DNA of 64,000 nucleotides from Flavobacterium sp. W4I14 (GTDB taxonomy: Bacteria; Bacteroidota; Bacteroidia; Sphingobacteriales; Sphingobacteriaceae): NCBI GenBank assembly GCA_030817875.1, contig JAUSZU010000001.1:1116001-1180000 (forward strand). The letters run 5' to 3'. Position 1 is the stretch's first letter. Every line of letters begins with the position of its first letter. Of this stretch, positions 27,547 through 36,768 are shown one piece after another. The position numbers were made by a program, and so were the translations under genes. The notes under the pieces were generated by a model that saw nothing but the letters and a program-made list of their open reading frames with translations, had not been told where the DNA came from and ran no database searches.

Positions 27547-28851
27547 TTATTCGGTTACATTAGGTTTAAATGTATCTGTTTTAACTGTTGCTTTTAATTC
27601 ATGTAATATAGTATACAGTCCAAAATTAGTCCTGTTAACATAAATAAAATGTTTTACGCCACGCGCTTGCTTAAATTCTGGCATTTTTGAGATTTTTTCG
27701 CCGTACATATACAATTGCTCAAAAAAATCTGGTTTGCTAAAGTCGAATGATTCACTGGTATAAGGTTTGGCAAAAAGACTGATCATTTCCTTATACGATT
27801 TATAGTAAAACTCAATCTGCTCAGGAGAATCGTCAGTATGGATCATATCCAGTTTTCTAAATGCATCTATCGTTTTATTTTTATCATTAATTACATCAGT
27901 AGAAATTAACGCGAAGAACGGATAATAGAAATCATCAGGCATCTCTTTAATACAGCCAAAATCAATTACTCCAAGGTTTTCATCCGGCGTAATCATAAAA
28001 TTTCCAGGATGTGGATCCGCATGTACAGCCCTGAGTTCGTGTTGCTGAAAATTATAGAAATCCCACAATGCCTGTCCGATTTTATTACGCAATTCCTGAG
28101 AAGGATTCGTTTGTAAAAATTCTTTTAAATGTAAACCATCAATCCAGTCCATGGTAATGATCCGCTTTCCTGATAATTCTGGATAGTATTTCGGAAATAC
28201 AACATGATCGAGGTTTTTACAGGCTTCAGAAAATTCGATAGAACGTTTAACTTCCAGTTCGTAATCTGTTTCTTCGAGCAAACGTTCTTCCACTTCTTTA
28301 ATATAAATATTCAATTCCCTCTCCGACATGCCCAATAAACGGAAAGCGAAAGGTTTTACCAGTTTCAGATCAGAAGAAATGCTGTCTCCAACACCAGGGT
28401 ATTGAATTTTAATGGCGAGTTTTTTGCCATTCAGCATTGCTTGATGCACCTGACCAATAGAAGCAGCATTGCTGGAGCTTAAGTTAAAACTATCGAAAAT
28501 GTTTTCAGGTGTTTTACCGAAATTTTTGGTGAAAGTTCTAACAATTAACGGACCTGAAAGGGGAGGAGCATTGTATTGAGATTGGGTAAATTTATCGACA
28601 TACGATTTCGGCAGGATATTTTTATCCATACTCAACATCTGTGCAATTTTTAAGGCGCTGCCCTTTAATTCGCTCAGCGATTTATATATGTCGGTTGCAT
28701 TGTCCTCATTAAGCTGTTCTCGGTCCATTTCAGGGTTAAACAGCTTTTTTGAGTAATGTTTAATGTAATTGCCCCCGATCTGAATACCGGTTTTAACAAA
28801 CTTTGCCGAACGCTCTACCTTGGTTGTTGGAATACTTTTTTGTGTCTTCAT
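27547..28851 (-). CDS. ABC1/AarF/UbiB-family atypical kinase
   Basis: A 434-residue member of the ABC1 (UbiB/COQ8-like) kinase-fold family. Visible motifs: ALKIAQMLSMD (a KxAQ form of the family's KxGQ helix), KKLAIKIQYPG with the ATP-binding Lys, RIITMDWIDG, the catalytic loop HADPHPGNF, and VIDFGCIKEM as the metal-binding DFG. Members are ATPases/kinases linked to quinone synthesis or lipid metabolism. No C-terminal membrane helices are obvious, unlike UbiB itself. It lies 8 bp after the TetR-like gene, forming a two-gene operon; that pairing suggests the regulator controls, or is controlled with, the kinase. Confidence 0.88.
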   Translation of the reverse strand: MKTQKSIPTTKVERSAKFVKTGIQIGGNYIKHYSKKLFNPEMDREQLNEDNATDIYKSLSELKGSALKIAQMLSMDKNILPKSYVDKFTQSQYNAPPLSGPLIVRTFTKNFGKTPENIFDSFNLSSSNAASIGQVHQAMLNGKKLAIKIQYPGVGDSISSDLKLVKPFAFRLLGMSERELNIYIKEVEERLLEETDYELEVKRSIEFSEACKNLDHVVFPKYYPELSGKRIITMDWIDGLHLKEFLQTNPSQELRNKIGQALWDFYNFQQHELRAVHADPHPGNFMITPDENLGVIDFGCIKEMPDDFYYPFFALISTDVINDKNKTIDAFRKLDMIHTDDSPEQIEFYYKSYKEMISLFAKPYTSESFDFSKPDFFEQLYMYGEKISKMPEFKQARGVKHFIYVNRTNFGLYTILHELKATVKTDTFKPNVTE

Positions 28852-28859
28852 CTGGTATT

Positions 28860-29513
28860 TTAAAACCTCATCTTATCTGCAAACTTCCCATTCCTGGATA
28901 AAAACTTCCCATATTCCAATAAATTATCGATTGGCGAATGCTGAAAAAGATCGAAAGTTACATTAATGCCTTTTTCGATGGCCTCATCGCTTTTTTCAAA
29001 ACCTTCACTATCATCGTTGATCCAAAAATTAACAATAAACGCAAACTGGATCCATAAGGCATCTTTGTACCTTTTACTTAAAAAGCGGCGCTCAGCAAGC
29101 TCACCACTATTTAAACCCTCTTCAATAATTTCTTGCGCAAAGTTTTCGAAAATAGGTTTTACGCCAGCAAGTACATCAGGAGTAGAAAATTTACCACGGT
29201 GATTCTTTAAGCTGTAAATCACAAAACTGCGTTCGTTCTTCAGGTTTTCGAGGTAACTGTAAAAGAAAGAAAGAATTTTTTCTCTGGCTGTATACTGCTG
29301 CCAAACTTCCTGCTCTTTGATTTTATTGATGGTTTCGAAAGTAAGTTCGAACCAGATTGTTTTTTCAATGCTTTCAAAAGAAGAGAAAAATTGATAAAAA
29401 TCTGCCTCGGTAATTTTAAGCTTTTTTACAAAAACGTAAACCGATTTTGGTTTTTCATTGTTTGTTAAAACATAATCTAAATATGCATTTCTAATTTGCT
29501 GAGCAGTTGCCAT
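28860..29513 (-). CDS. TetR-like regulator paired with the ABC1 kinase
   Basis: A 217-residue all-helical protein. The N-terminus, AQQIRNAYLDYVLTNNEKPK followed by SVYVFVKKLKITEADFYQFF and SSFESIEKTIW, has the spacing of a TetR helix-turn-helix, with FYQFF in place of the typical LYYHF. The C-terminal part is a helical ligand/dimer domain. It is first in a two-gene unit with the ABC1 kinase. DNA binding is plausible, but the recognition helix departs from consensus, so it may be a specialised family member. Confidence 0.65.
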   Translation of the reverse strand: MATAQQIRNAYLDYVLTNNEKPKSVYVFVKKLKITEADFYQFFSSFESIEKTIWFELTFETINKIKEQEVWQQYTAREKILSFFYSYLENLKNERSFVIYSLKNHRGKFSTPDVLAGVKPIFENFAQEIIEEGLNSGELAERRFLSKRYKDALWIQFAFIVNFWINDDSEGFEKSDEAIEKGINVTFDLFQHSPIDNLLEYGKFLSRNGKFADKMRF

Positions 29514-29675
29514 ATACCAGTTTTTTACAAGTATAACGTTTAATTTATTGAGCTTGTTTTTGTAGTAGGTTTTTTGTTGATCATGAAATTGTAATAATAG
29601 CTTTCAAAATATTTGAAAGTTGGTTTTTTAACTAGTTATTTTAGTTTTAAGAAGTTTTAATGTTGATAATTTTTT

Positions 29676-29756
29676 ATGATAAAGCTAAAATATTTAGTAT
29701 TTTTGTTGTTGATATTTCTGTTAACTAAAGCACAGCAATATGATCGAAGTGAATGA
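29676..29756 (+). other. Possible 26-residue signal-peptide-like leader ORF
   Basis: A short frame encoding MIKLKYLVFLLLIFLLTKAQ followed by QYDRSE and a TGA, overlapping the start of the HD gene at 29740 by 17 bp in another frame. It reads like a signal peptide with an Ala-Gln cleavage site and little after it. It may be chance, a leader peptide that couples translation, or the remnant of a secreted protein. Confidence 0.25.
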
Positions 29757-30594
29757 TTTTTTATATGGCAAAATGGAGCTGCCGATTGTATTTTCTGATC
29801 TGTTAAATACTGATGCTTTAAAAAGGTTAGGTGGAATTCATCAAAGCGGTGCTATATTTTTGGTCAATCCTGATATCTGTCACTCACGTTTGGAGCATGC
29901 CATAGGAGTTACCATGTTGATCAGGATGCTCGGTGGTTCAGAGTTGGAGCAAATTGCCGGGTTGCTGCATGATATTTCGCATACCGCTTTTTCTCATGTG
30001 GGCGATTATGTTTTCGACAATACAGATGAGGATTATCATGAAAAGGTTTTCGCCGAAGTTTTATGCAGATCGGAAGTGCCTGATGTGCTGTTAAATTATG
30101 GATACAATGTTAACCAGATTCTTTACGGTACGTTTGATATTTTAGAACAGCCATTGCCAGCGCTCTGTGCCGATCGTTTGGATTATACTTTGCGTGACGG
30201 TATTCATGGTGGGGTAATTTCCCGTCAGCGCGCCCGCGAATTTTTGACTTCCATTGTTTTGAAGGACGGGAAAATAGCGGTAAATACAGAAACTGAAGTG
30301 GATTGGATTAATGAAGCTTTTGAAAAACTGAATAATGAAGTCTTTAAACTACCACTTCACCTTTACGCTAATGGCAAAATGGCCGAATTAATTAAGAAAT
30401 TTCTAAATAAAGGGGTATTGGTTGAAAGTGATATGTTTAAAACAGACACCATGCTGCTAAACAAAATCAGAACTTCTTATGAAGGATATGAAGCCATTAA
30501 ATCAATCAAACAGTTAAAAGGTTTTGCCGAGTTTATGCGTCATGGAGCGGTACCAAAGATAAAAACAAGAACATTGAATGCTTTGTTGGTTTAG
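29740..30594 (+). CDS. HD-superfamily phosphohydrolase (dNTPase/SAMHD1-like)
   Basis: A 284-residue cytoplasmic HD-domain protein. It has the full metal set in the order of dGTPase/SAMHD1-type enzymes: HSRLEHAIGV with His53, LLHDISHTAFSH with His77-Asp78, and LCADRLDYTLRDG supplying the distal Asp. N-terminal LKRLGGIHQSG resembles the family's substrate-entry segment. Members remove phosphate or triphosphate from nucleotides. It is shorter than true dGTPases (about 500 residues), which leaves the substrate open. It is transcribed alone, divergent from the TetR-like gene. Confidence 0.82.
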   Translation: MIEVNDFLYGKMELPIVFSDLLNTDALKRLGGIHQSGAIFLVNPDICHSRLEHAIGVTMLIRMLGGSELEQIAGLLHDISHTAFSHVGDYVFDNTDEDYHEKVFAEVLCRSEVPDVLLNYGYNVNQILYGTFDILEQPLPALCADRLDYTLRDGIHGGVISRQRAREFLTSIVLKDGKIAVNTETEVDWINEAFEKLNNEVFKLPLHLYANGKMAELIKKFLNKGVLVESDMFKTDTMLLNKIRTSYEGYEAIKSIKQLKGFAEFMRHGAVPKIKTRTLNALLV

Positions 30595-31102
30595 TGTTTA
30601 GGGGGTTGATGTTTAGCGACGATTATCCTCTTCGTTTCGTCCTACTGAACTTGTTTTAGGATCTTTTCTGTAACTAATAAAGGATCAATAACCAATGGTT
30701 ATGAATCAATGAACTAATTTATGATCGAAATACAGAAAAGAGAGGATTATGACTTGTTGTGTCATTCTGAGGGATAGTTTATTGTATAAAAATCAATTTA
30801 AATAACATAGAAATTCAAAGAGATAGCTCCCCCAAAATTCGTCATTTCGGGCGGAGTGCAACGCAGTCGAGAACCACGAAGTGCTCAGCGAAGCTAAATC
30901 TGTCAAGATAGATCTCTCCATTTCGCTGGGCTCCATCCGATAGCTATCGGATCGAGATGACGATGCTTTTTATTGAAAGTCTGTCAATGGTAACTTGTTT
31001 CAAGAGCTTTCCTATATAACGAGAATAAAACCAATGGCTAATTGAACCAATCAACCAAACCGTTTCAGAAGAATTAACGTATATTGTGAAAAATATAATG
31101 AT
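30595..31102. repeat. Intergenic region with two repeat types
   Basis: 30761-30805 resembles the GTCATYCTGAGGG element at 5446-5490. 30840-30962 is a full copy of the long palindromic repeat found at 25729-25850, starting CGTCATTTCGGGCGGAGTG and ending GGATCGAGATGACG. The last 140 bp, before tatA, show no repeat and probably hold its promoter. Confidence 0.75.
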
Positions 31103-31243
31103 ATGTCTGCAATAGAAATTATTTTAATAGGAGTGGTTATTCTGCTTATTTTTGGTGGCAAAAAATTGCCAGAGTTAATGAGGGGAATAGGGAGAAGTGT
31201 GAAAGAATTTAAGAATGCCAAAGATGAACCTCCGGTTAAATAA
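31103..31243 (+). CDS. tatA: Sec-independent translocase subunit TatA/TatE
   Basis: A 46-codon gene. The product starts MSAIEIILIGVVILLIFGGK, a single N-terminal membrane helix ending in the conserved Phe-Gly, followed by KLPELMRGIGRSVKEFKNAK, the amphipathic helix of TatA proteins, and a short tail DEPPVK. TatA oligomers form the translocation path for folded proteins with twin-arginine signals; two likely substrates are encoded in this window (1766, 8405). At 46 residues it is near the lower size limit for the family. TatC is not in the window. A small acidic protein gene follows 57 bp later. Confidence 0.9.
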   Translation: MSAIEIILIGVVILLIFGGKKLPELMRGIGRSVKEFKNAKDEPPVK

Positions 31244-31300
31244 TTGTAACAAATAAAACTTTCTGTTAATGGCGCTGTTTTAATTGAAATAAATGCCAAC

Positions 31301-31513
31301 ATGGAGAATCAAAAACAAGATCAGGCTAAGTCAAAATCCGATTTTACAGCAGAAAAAGCAAAACATCCTGTTGAGGGATTAAATGATTGGAACGATCGCT
31401 TAGATGAAAACCTGGAACCTGAAGCGCATAACGATAGTGATGCAGACGAGAAGGCAAAAGATTTCTCTGCAAAATATGGTAGTGGCGATCAGTCCGATCA
31501 AAGTAATAACTGA
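31301..31513 (+). CDS. Small acidic hydrophilic protein
   Basis: A 70-residue protein with no hydrophobic core (MENQKQDQAKSKSDFTAEKA at the start, many Asp/Glu/Lys/Asn, GSGDQSDQSNN at the end). It is probably disordered. The frame has ordinary codon use and is directly followed by a good terminator, which supports a real gene, possibly co-transcribed with tatA. No family is recognised. Confidence 0.55.
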   Translation: MENQKQDQAKSKSDFTAEKAKHPVEGLNDWNDRLDENLEPEAHNDSDADEKAKDFSAKYGSGDQSDQSNN

Positions 31514-31526
31514 ACATTTATCCTAT

Positions 31527-31553
31527 AGCCACTTTAATAAGGTGGCTTTTTTT
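31527..31553 (+). terminator. Terminator of the tatA unit
   Basis: AGCCACTTT (31527-31535) pairs with AAGGTGGCT (31539-31547) around a three-base loop, followed by T to 31553. Confidence 0.85.
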
Positions 31554-31778
31554 ATTTGCCTGCCTGCATTCATTTTTTTGCTTCCGGTTTTTTGCATGAA
31601 TTATATCTGTATCAGAAATTTTTTACACTAGCCTCTAGGATTATTACACGAAAGGCTCTTTTTCCGCCTAAAATTGTTAAAATTCTAATATTCTTTTTTC
31701 TTGTGATTTGATTAATGGTATATTGCATATCTAATCAAACAAACAATGTATAACGTTTTCAAAATAAACTGATAAGTA

Positions 31779-34700
31779 ATGAACAGGCATTGGTTATTGG
31801 TTTTGTTTTTTTTGTTTTTTGCAACATCCTTATCTTTTGCTCAAAATACATCAAATAAAGGGAAAGATTTTTTTGTTCCTTATGCAGGCCATATTGATGG
31901 GGATAGATCAAGGTTAACCTTATTTTTATCTGCAGATCAAACTACTGAATATAAAGTTTATGTTGGTAATACTTTAATTTCCCCAGCTGGCGCTACTATA
32001 CCCGCTAATACCTGTTTGCCTTTTGTAATCGATCCAAATGCCTATTCCGTATTAATGGGTAGTTCCAATTTAATAGAGCCTAATAAAGCCATTCACGTGG
32101 TTACCACTAAAGCAATATCATTGTACAGTATCATTTCTAATAATGCCCGTACGGGTGGTACTTTAGTGTTACCGACAAATACGCTTGGACAAGAATACTA
32201 TGCCTTTAGTTATGAAAGCCGTGGAAATCAACAAGGTTTTTCACAATTTACTATTGTAGGAACAGTTGATAATACTGATTTGGAAATAACACCTAAACAA
32301 AACGAAAGATATGGGGGAAGAACCGCCAATACAACTTTTACCATTAAGTTAGATAGAGGCGATGTTTATCAATATCAATCAGTTGGGGATTTAACCGGAA
32401 GCCACATTAAAGCTTTAAACTGTAATCCTGTAGCCGTATTTACAGGTAATACTTGGGCTGCATTTTGCAATGAAGGTAACAGCCGCAATCCTAGTGGTGG
32501 CGATAACCTATACCAGCAGGTTTTTCCAGTTTCTGCATGGGGGAGAAACTTTGTAACCGCACCTTTTTATAATACTCTTCATGGTAATACTGATATTATG
32601 AGGATAATTGTGGCTGACGATAATACGGTTTTAACCGTTAATGGGAGTACTACAGATGCGAATGGAACCCCTCTATCCAATCCATATAATAAAGGGGCAG
32701 TAGTTACCTTTTTTTCTACTTCAGCAAACGTAATTTCTGGCTCGAAACCAATTGCTGTTGCACAATATCAAACTTCGCAAACTTGTAATCAAAACAATGG
32801 AACCAATACCAACCAAGCACAATTCCCAGGGGATCCTGAAATAACCGTGCTTAATCCCGTTGAGCAAACACTAAATAATATTACGGTTTTTTCAGATCTG
32901 GGATCTGTAGGAGTTCCAACCCAGATTACCACATATTATCTGAATGTAATTATTAGAACAGCGGATATAGCTTCATTTAGACTGGATGGTAATCCGGTAA
33001 ATAATTTTACAGCTATTGATAATACTTTTAGTTATGCTGTAATTAACGTAACCAATACACAGCCCCAACACAGATTATCTGCTGCTGGTGGTTTTTCGGC
33101 AATTTCATATGGTTATGGAACAGTAGAATCTTATGCATACTTAGCTGGGGCAAATATTCAGAATTTTACTTTTCAGCCTACCAGTACCGTTACGGGGCAG
33201 CCTATTAGCAGTGGTTGTTTAGGAGAACCCATCAGTTTAACTATAAATTTACCTTATCAGGCCATTAAATTAGATTGGGAGATTCAGGGGGCAGCGAGTT
33301 TTACAGATGATAATCCGGTGGTATTGAATACGTTTACCAGACCAAATGATAATAATACCTATTACACTTATAAGTACCCTAACGACCTGAATTATCCAAA
33401 TCCGGGTGACTATCAGTTTAAAGTAACGGCAACTAAACCAAATGCTGATAATTGTGGTAATACAGAAGAATTGATTATTGATTTTTCGGTTGATAATCAG
33501 CCTACTGCAGCATTCGAATTACCAGCTACAGGTTGTCAATCTAATGGTGTTCAATTTACCGATAAAAGTGTCTCAAATTCAAATTCGAGGAGTATTACAC
33601 AATGGTTATGGGATTTTGGTGATGGAAAAACATCTCCTAAGCAGAACCCTGTTCATATTTATGATCGTCCGGGAAGTTATAATGTAGTTTTAACCGCTAC
33701 AACAGATTCGAAATGTTCAGAAACATCTTCGGCATTTCCAATTGTGATTAATCCACAACCTTTATCCGATTTTGATGTTAAAGGGTTGTGTGCGGGCAAA
33801 CCGATTATTTTGACAGAAAAATCAACAATAGAAAACCCCGGAACTATTGTGAAGTGGACCTGGGACTTTGGTGATGGAAGTATTTCTTCTACTGAACGGC
33901 AACCTACTCATCAATACAGCGCGGTTGGCTCTTATACCATTACGCTAACTACCGAAAGTGATAAAGGATGCGTAAGTTTAGTGAAAAGTAAAATTGTAAC
34001 CGTAATTGATCCACAATCTGCTGATTTCGAACTTCCTGATTTTTGTTTAGCAGATGGTGTGGCAAGGTTTAAAAATACTTCCAAAAATGCAGATGGAAGT
34101 ACAAGCGGTTTAACTTTTGTATGGCAATACTTGGATAATAACAATAATGTAATCGCAACTACAACAGGTATTGATGGTGCTTTTACGCCAGCAGCCACAG
34201 GTAATTATAATGTGACTCTGACTGTAAAGAATCCGGATGGTTGCGAAAGGTTTATGTCAAAATCATTTACGGTTAACGGTGATGTTAAAGCGGCTGGTTT
34301 TGAGATTATCAACGACCATAGCTGCGTGAGTGAAGACATCATGATTAAAAATACATCTACCGTATTTACGGGTAATATTACAAAAATTGAAATATATAGA
34401 GATTTTGGTAAAGAAACTTCCATTTATAAAACAATCTCTTATCCCGATAATGACGAAATTTTTGTTCTTAAGTACGACGGTTTTGGTGGCACTACCGACC
34501 GAATTTTTAACATCAGGCTTGTGGCTTATTCCGGAGAAAATTGTTCTAAATTTTCAGATCAAACACTTACCTTAAAACCAGTTCCACAATTGGTGTTTGA
34601 TAATATGGCTCCGGTTTGCGAAGCCGATGGCACGGTTTTAATTACACAGGTCAAACAGAAAGCTGGCGAAGAAATGAACGGAGCACCAGGTATATATAGT

Positions 34701-35336
34701 GGCGATGGCATAAAAGCAGATGGTACCTTTAATCCGAAAATTGCAGGGCTTGGGCCACACATTATCACTTATACATTTACAGGCGATAATGGTTGTCCTA
34801 GCTCAATAACTAATACAATCGAGGTGTATAAATCGCCTGTTGCTGATGCGGGTGCATTGGTTTATATTCTGGCAGGTGGACAGATCGAGATTCCCGCAAC
34901 TGCTGAAGGTACTAATTTGAAATATAATTGGTCGCCTGCAACAGGTTTGAACAAAACGGATGTATTAAATCCGATTGCATCGCCAGATAACGATACCGAG
35001 TATACGCTTACAGCAACCACACAGCCTGACGGATGTGCCACAACATCGACGGTATTGGTAAAAGTTTTGCAAGTATTAAATCCACCTAATATCTTTACGC
35101 CAAATGGCGATAATGTAAACGATACCTGGATCATTAAATATTTAGAATCTTATCCAAATGCTACCGTCGAAATTTTTAACAGAAATGGAAATAGAATATT
35201 TTTTAGCACTGGATATAAAATTCCTTTTGATGGAAATTACCAGAATGAACCGCTTCCGGTAGGTGTTTATTATTATATCATCAACCCGCGTAACGGACGA
35301 AAAACAATAACAGGACCGCTCACTATAATCAGATAA
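31779..35336 (+). CDS. Large T9SS type B cargo with IgGFc-binding-like and PKD domains
   Basis: An 1185-residue secreted protein. A signal peptide ends near LSFAQN (residue 22). The N-terminal third (GKDFFVPYAGHIDGDRSRLT, GGTLVLPTNTLGQEYYAFSY, CNPVAVFTGNTWA, VAQYQTSQTC) matches the IgGFc-binding N-terminal domain type (PF17517). Two PKD domains follow with WLWDFGDGKTS (about 609) and WTWDFGDGSIS (about 692), then further Ig-like repeats. The last 85 residues (IFTPNGDNVNDTW, then VGVYYYIINPRNGRKTITG) are the gliding-motility/T9SS type B sorting domain. It should be exported to the cell surface or medium by T9SS. The PorP/SprF gene starts one base after its stop. Confidence 0.9.
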   Translation: MNRHWLLVLFFLFFATSLSFAQNTSNKGKDFFVPYAGHIDGDRSRLTLFLSADQTTEYKVYVGNTLISPAGATIPANTCLPFVIDPNAYSVLMGSSNLIEPNKAIHVVTTKAISLYSIISNNARTGGTLVLPTNTLGQEYYAFSYESRGNQQGFSQFTIVGTVDNTDLEITPKQNERYGGRTANTTFTIKLDRGDVYQYQSVGDLTGSHIKALNCNPVAVFTGNTWAAFCNEGNSRNPSGGDNLYQQVFPVSAWGRNFVTAPFYNTLHGNTDIMRIIVADDNTVLTVNGSTTDANGTPLSNPYNKGAVVTFFSTSANVISGSKPIAVAQYQTSQTCNQNNGTNTNQAQFPGDPEITVLNPVEQTLNNITVFSDLGSVGVPTQITTYYLNVIIRTADIASFRLDGNPVNNFTAIDNTFSYAVINVTNTQPQHRLSAAGGFSAISYGYGTVESYAYLAGANIQNFTFQPTSTVTGQPISSGCLGEPISLTINLPYQAIKLDWEIQGAASFTDDNPVVLNTFTRPNDNNTYYTYKYPNDLNYPNPGDYQFKVTATKPNADNCGNTEELIIDFSVDNQPTAAFELPATGCQSNGVQFTDKSVSNSNSRSITQWLWDFGDGKTSPKQNPVHIYDRPGSYNVVLTATTDSKCSETSSAFPIVINPQPLSDFDVKGLCAGKPIILTEKSTIENPGTIVKWTWDFGDGSISSTERQPTHQYSAVGSYTITLTTESDKGCVSLVKSKIVTVIDPQSADFELPDFCLADGVARFKNTSKNADGSTSGLTFVWQYLDNNNNVIATTTGIDGAFTPAATGNYNVTLTVKNPDGCERFMSKSFTVNGDVKAAGFEIINDHSCVSEDIMIKNTSTVFTGNITKIEIYRDFGKETSIYKTISYPDNDEIFVLKYDGFGGTTDRIFNIRLVAYSGENCSKFSDQTLTLKPVPQLVFDNMAPVCEADGTVLITQVKQKAGEEMNGAPGIYSGDGIKADGTFNPKIAGLGPHIITYTFTGDNGCPSSITNTIEVYKSPVADAGALVYILAGGQIEIPATAEGTNLKYNWSPATGLNKTDVLNPIASPDNDTEYTLTATTQPDGCATTSTVLVKVLQVLNPPNIFTPNGDNVNDTWIIKYLESYPNATVEIFNRNGNRIFFSTGYKIPFDGNYQNEPLPVGVYYYIINPRNGRKTITGPLTIIR

Positions 35337-35337
35337 A

Positions 35338-36348
35338 TTGAAGAAGCTCATCATCATTTTTGCACTTTTTGCAACATTTAAGGTTTTTGCACAACAAAAG
35401 CCACAGTATACCCAATATATTTTTAATCAGTATCTGCTAAATCCGGCACTCTCAGGAATTGAAAATTACCTCGATTTTAAAGCTGGTTACCGTAAACAAT
35501 GGTCGGGGATTACCGATGCGCCTCAAACTTCATTTGTATCTGCGCATTGGGCCTTGGGCGATAATCAATTGTGGAGTAATGCGTTAACTTCTTTCCCCGA
35601 GCAAACAGGTAATCCGATGGACCGTAATTATATGCAAAACTACATGTCATCGCCATCGCATCATGGAATGGGGGTAACGGCCGTGTTGGATAAAACTGGC
35701 CCAATTAAAAGACTGGATGCGAATGTTACTTATGCTTATCATTTACAGCTAAGTAATGATTTTAATTTATCGGCCGGAGTGGCAGCAGGGCTTTCGAGTA
35801 TCTCGTTAGATGTAAATGCTCTTACTTTCGACACGCCGATAGATCCGATTATGAACAGGGCGCTGATTAACCAGTTGAAACCCGATTTAAGCGTCGGTTT
35901 ATGGTTATATGGCGCAAGGTTGTTTGCCGGTTTATCGGTACAGCAGATTTTACCACAAAAATTAAGCTTTACAGGTGATAATAGTTATAATTTAGGTAAA
36001 GAAGTCCCGCATTATTTTGCTACGGCAGGATATAAGTTTTTCTTAGATGATGAAATTGCTGCAATACCATCGGTAATGGTAAAATACGTATCACCTGCAC
36101 CGGTTTCTGTTGATGTAAACCTGAAGCTGGCTTTTAAAGACAAAATCTGGTTAGGGGGGAGTTATCGTAAAGATGATTCATTTGCGGCAATGGCGGGTTT
36201 CAATGTCGGAAAAATGGTTAATTTAACTTATTCTTACGATTTTACAACATCTCAATTAAATCAGGTAAGTAATGGCAGTCATGAAATTGTATTGGGCCTA
36301 TTGCTGAATAATATCTATAAGGTGCCATCGTATATTAAAATTTGGTAA
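35338..36348 (+). CDS. PorP/SprF-family T9SS outer-membrane protein
   Basis: A 336-residue barrel protein. The only suitable start is a TTG at 35338, one base after the previous stop, giving MKKLIIIFALFATFKVFAQQ as signal peptide; a TTG start at such spacing implies translational coupling. The mature sequence opens QYTQYIFNQYLLNPALSGIE, the signature of PorP/SprF, and continues FKAGYRKQWSGI. These proteins partner with type B sorting-domain cargo and keep it at the surface, so this one is probably dedicated to the upstream 1185-residue protein. Confidence 0.9.
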   Translation: MKKLIIIFALFATFKVFAQQKPQYTQYIFNQYLLNPALSGIENYLDFKAGYRKQWSGITDAPQTSFVSAHWALGDNQLWSNALTSFPEQTGNPMDRNYMQNYMSSPSHHGMGVTAVLDKTGPIKRLDANVTYAYHLQLSNDFNLSAGVAAGLSSISLDVNALTFDTPIDPIMNRALINQLKPDLSVGLWLYGARLFAGLSVQQILPQKLSFTGDNSYNLGKEVPHYFATAGYKFFLDDEIAAIPSVMVKYVSPAPVSVDVNLKLAFKDKIWLGGSYRKDDSFAAMAGFNVGKMVNLTYSYDFTTSQLNQVSNGSHEIVLGLLLNNIYKVPSYIKIW

Positions 36349-36768
36349 TCTGCTGGTATTCAGGTTGTTGTAGGCATGTGGTTTATAGGTCGGAGCGCAA
36401 ATCTGTATAGAATAGGAAGTTTCCTCCCGTTTTCCGCTTTTAAACTTCACTTCATCGTGCCTCCTCGCTGCAGGGTAGCGCTGCAACCGGGGCTAAATGG
36501 CCAAAGGCAGTTTTTCATTTTTGAGGTTGCAGGATGCAGAAACTTTGTGCTTAAACCTGACAGCAGCGGCAGCTCCCGATTTTTCATCGGGACTATAGCG
36601 AATGGCAGGACTGCAAACCGCCAAGAACACAGAACTGCTCATTTTCCAATCACAAAAAATACACCACTTATATCTGGAGCGCAACACGTTTAGTTGGTAA
36701 TTTAAATTCTATACTTTAGATAAGTAACTGTAAACTTTGAATTGTAAACCCGATAACTGCCGACTGAA
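36349..36768. repeat. Intergenic region with CCCGATTTTTCATCGGG-type repeat
   Basis: The core at about 36506-36660 has CTCCCGATTTTTCATCGGGA, then CGAATGGCAGGACTG and GAACTGCTCATTTTCCAAT. A related element lies at 52900-52995 (CATTCCGATCCTTCATCGGA, CGGATGGCGGGACTG, TCATTTTCTAAT) and a fragment at 56920-56936. Open frames on both strands here follow the palindrome and are not genes. Confidence 0.7.

Noticed and set aside
18166..30962. CRISPR array
   Set aside because: The repeats are palindromic, few, kilobases apart and separated by genes, with no regular spacers or cas genes.
36376..36693. Open frames on both strands
   Set aside because: Both follow the CCCGATTTTTCATCGGG repeat; composition is unlike neighbouring genes.
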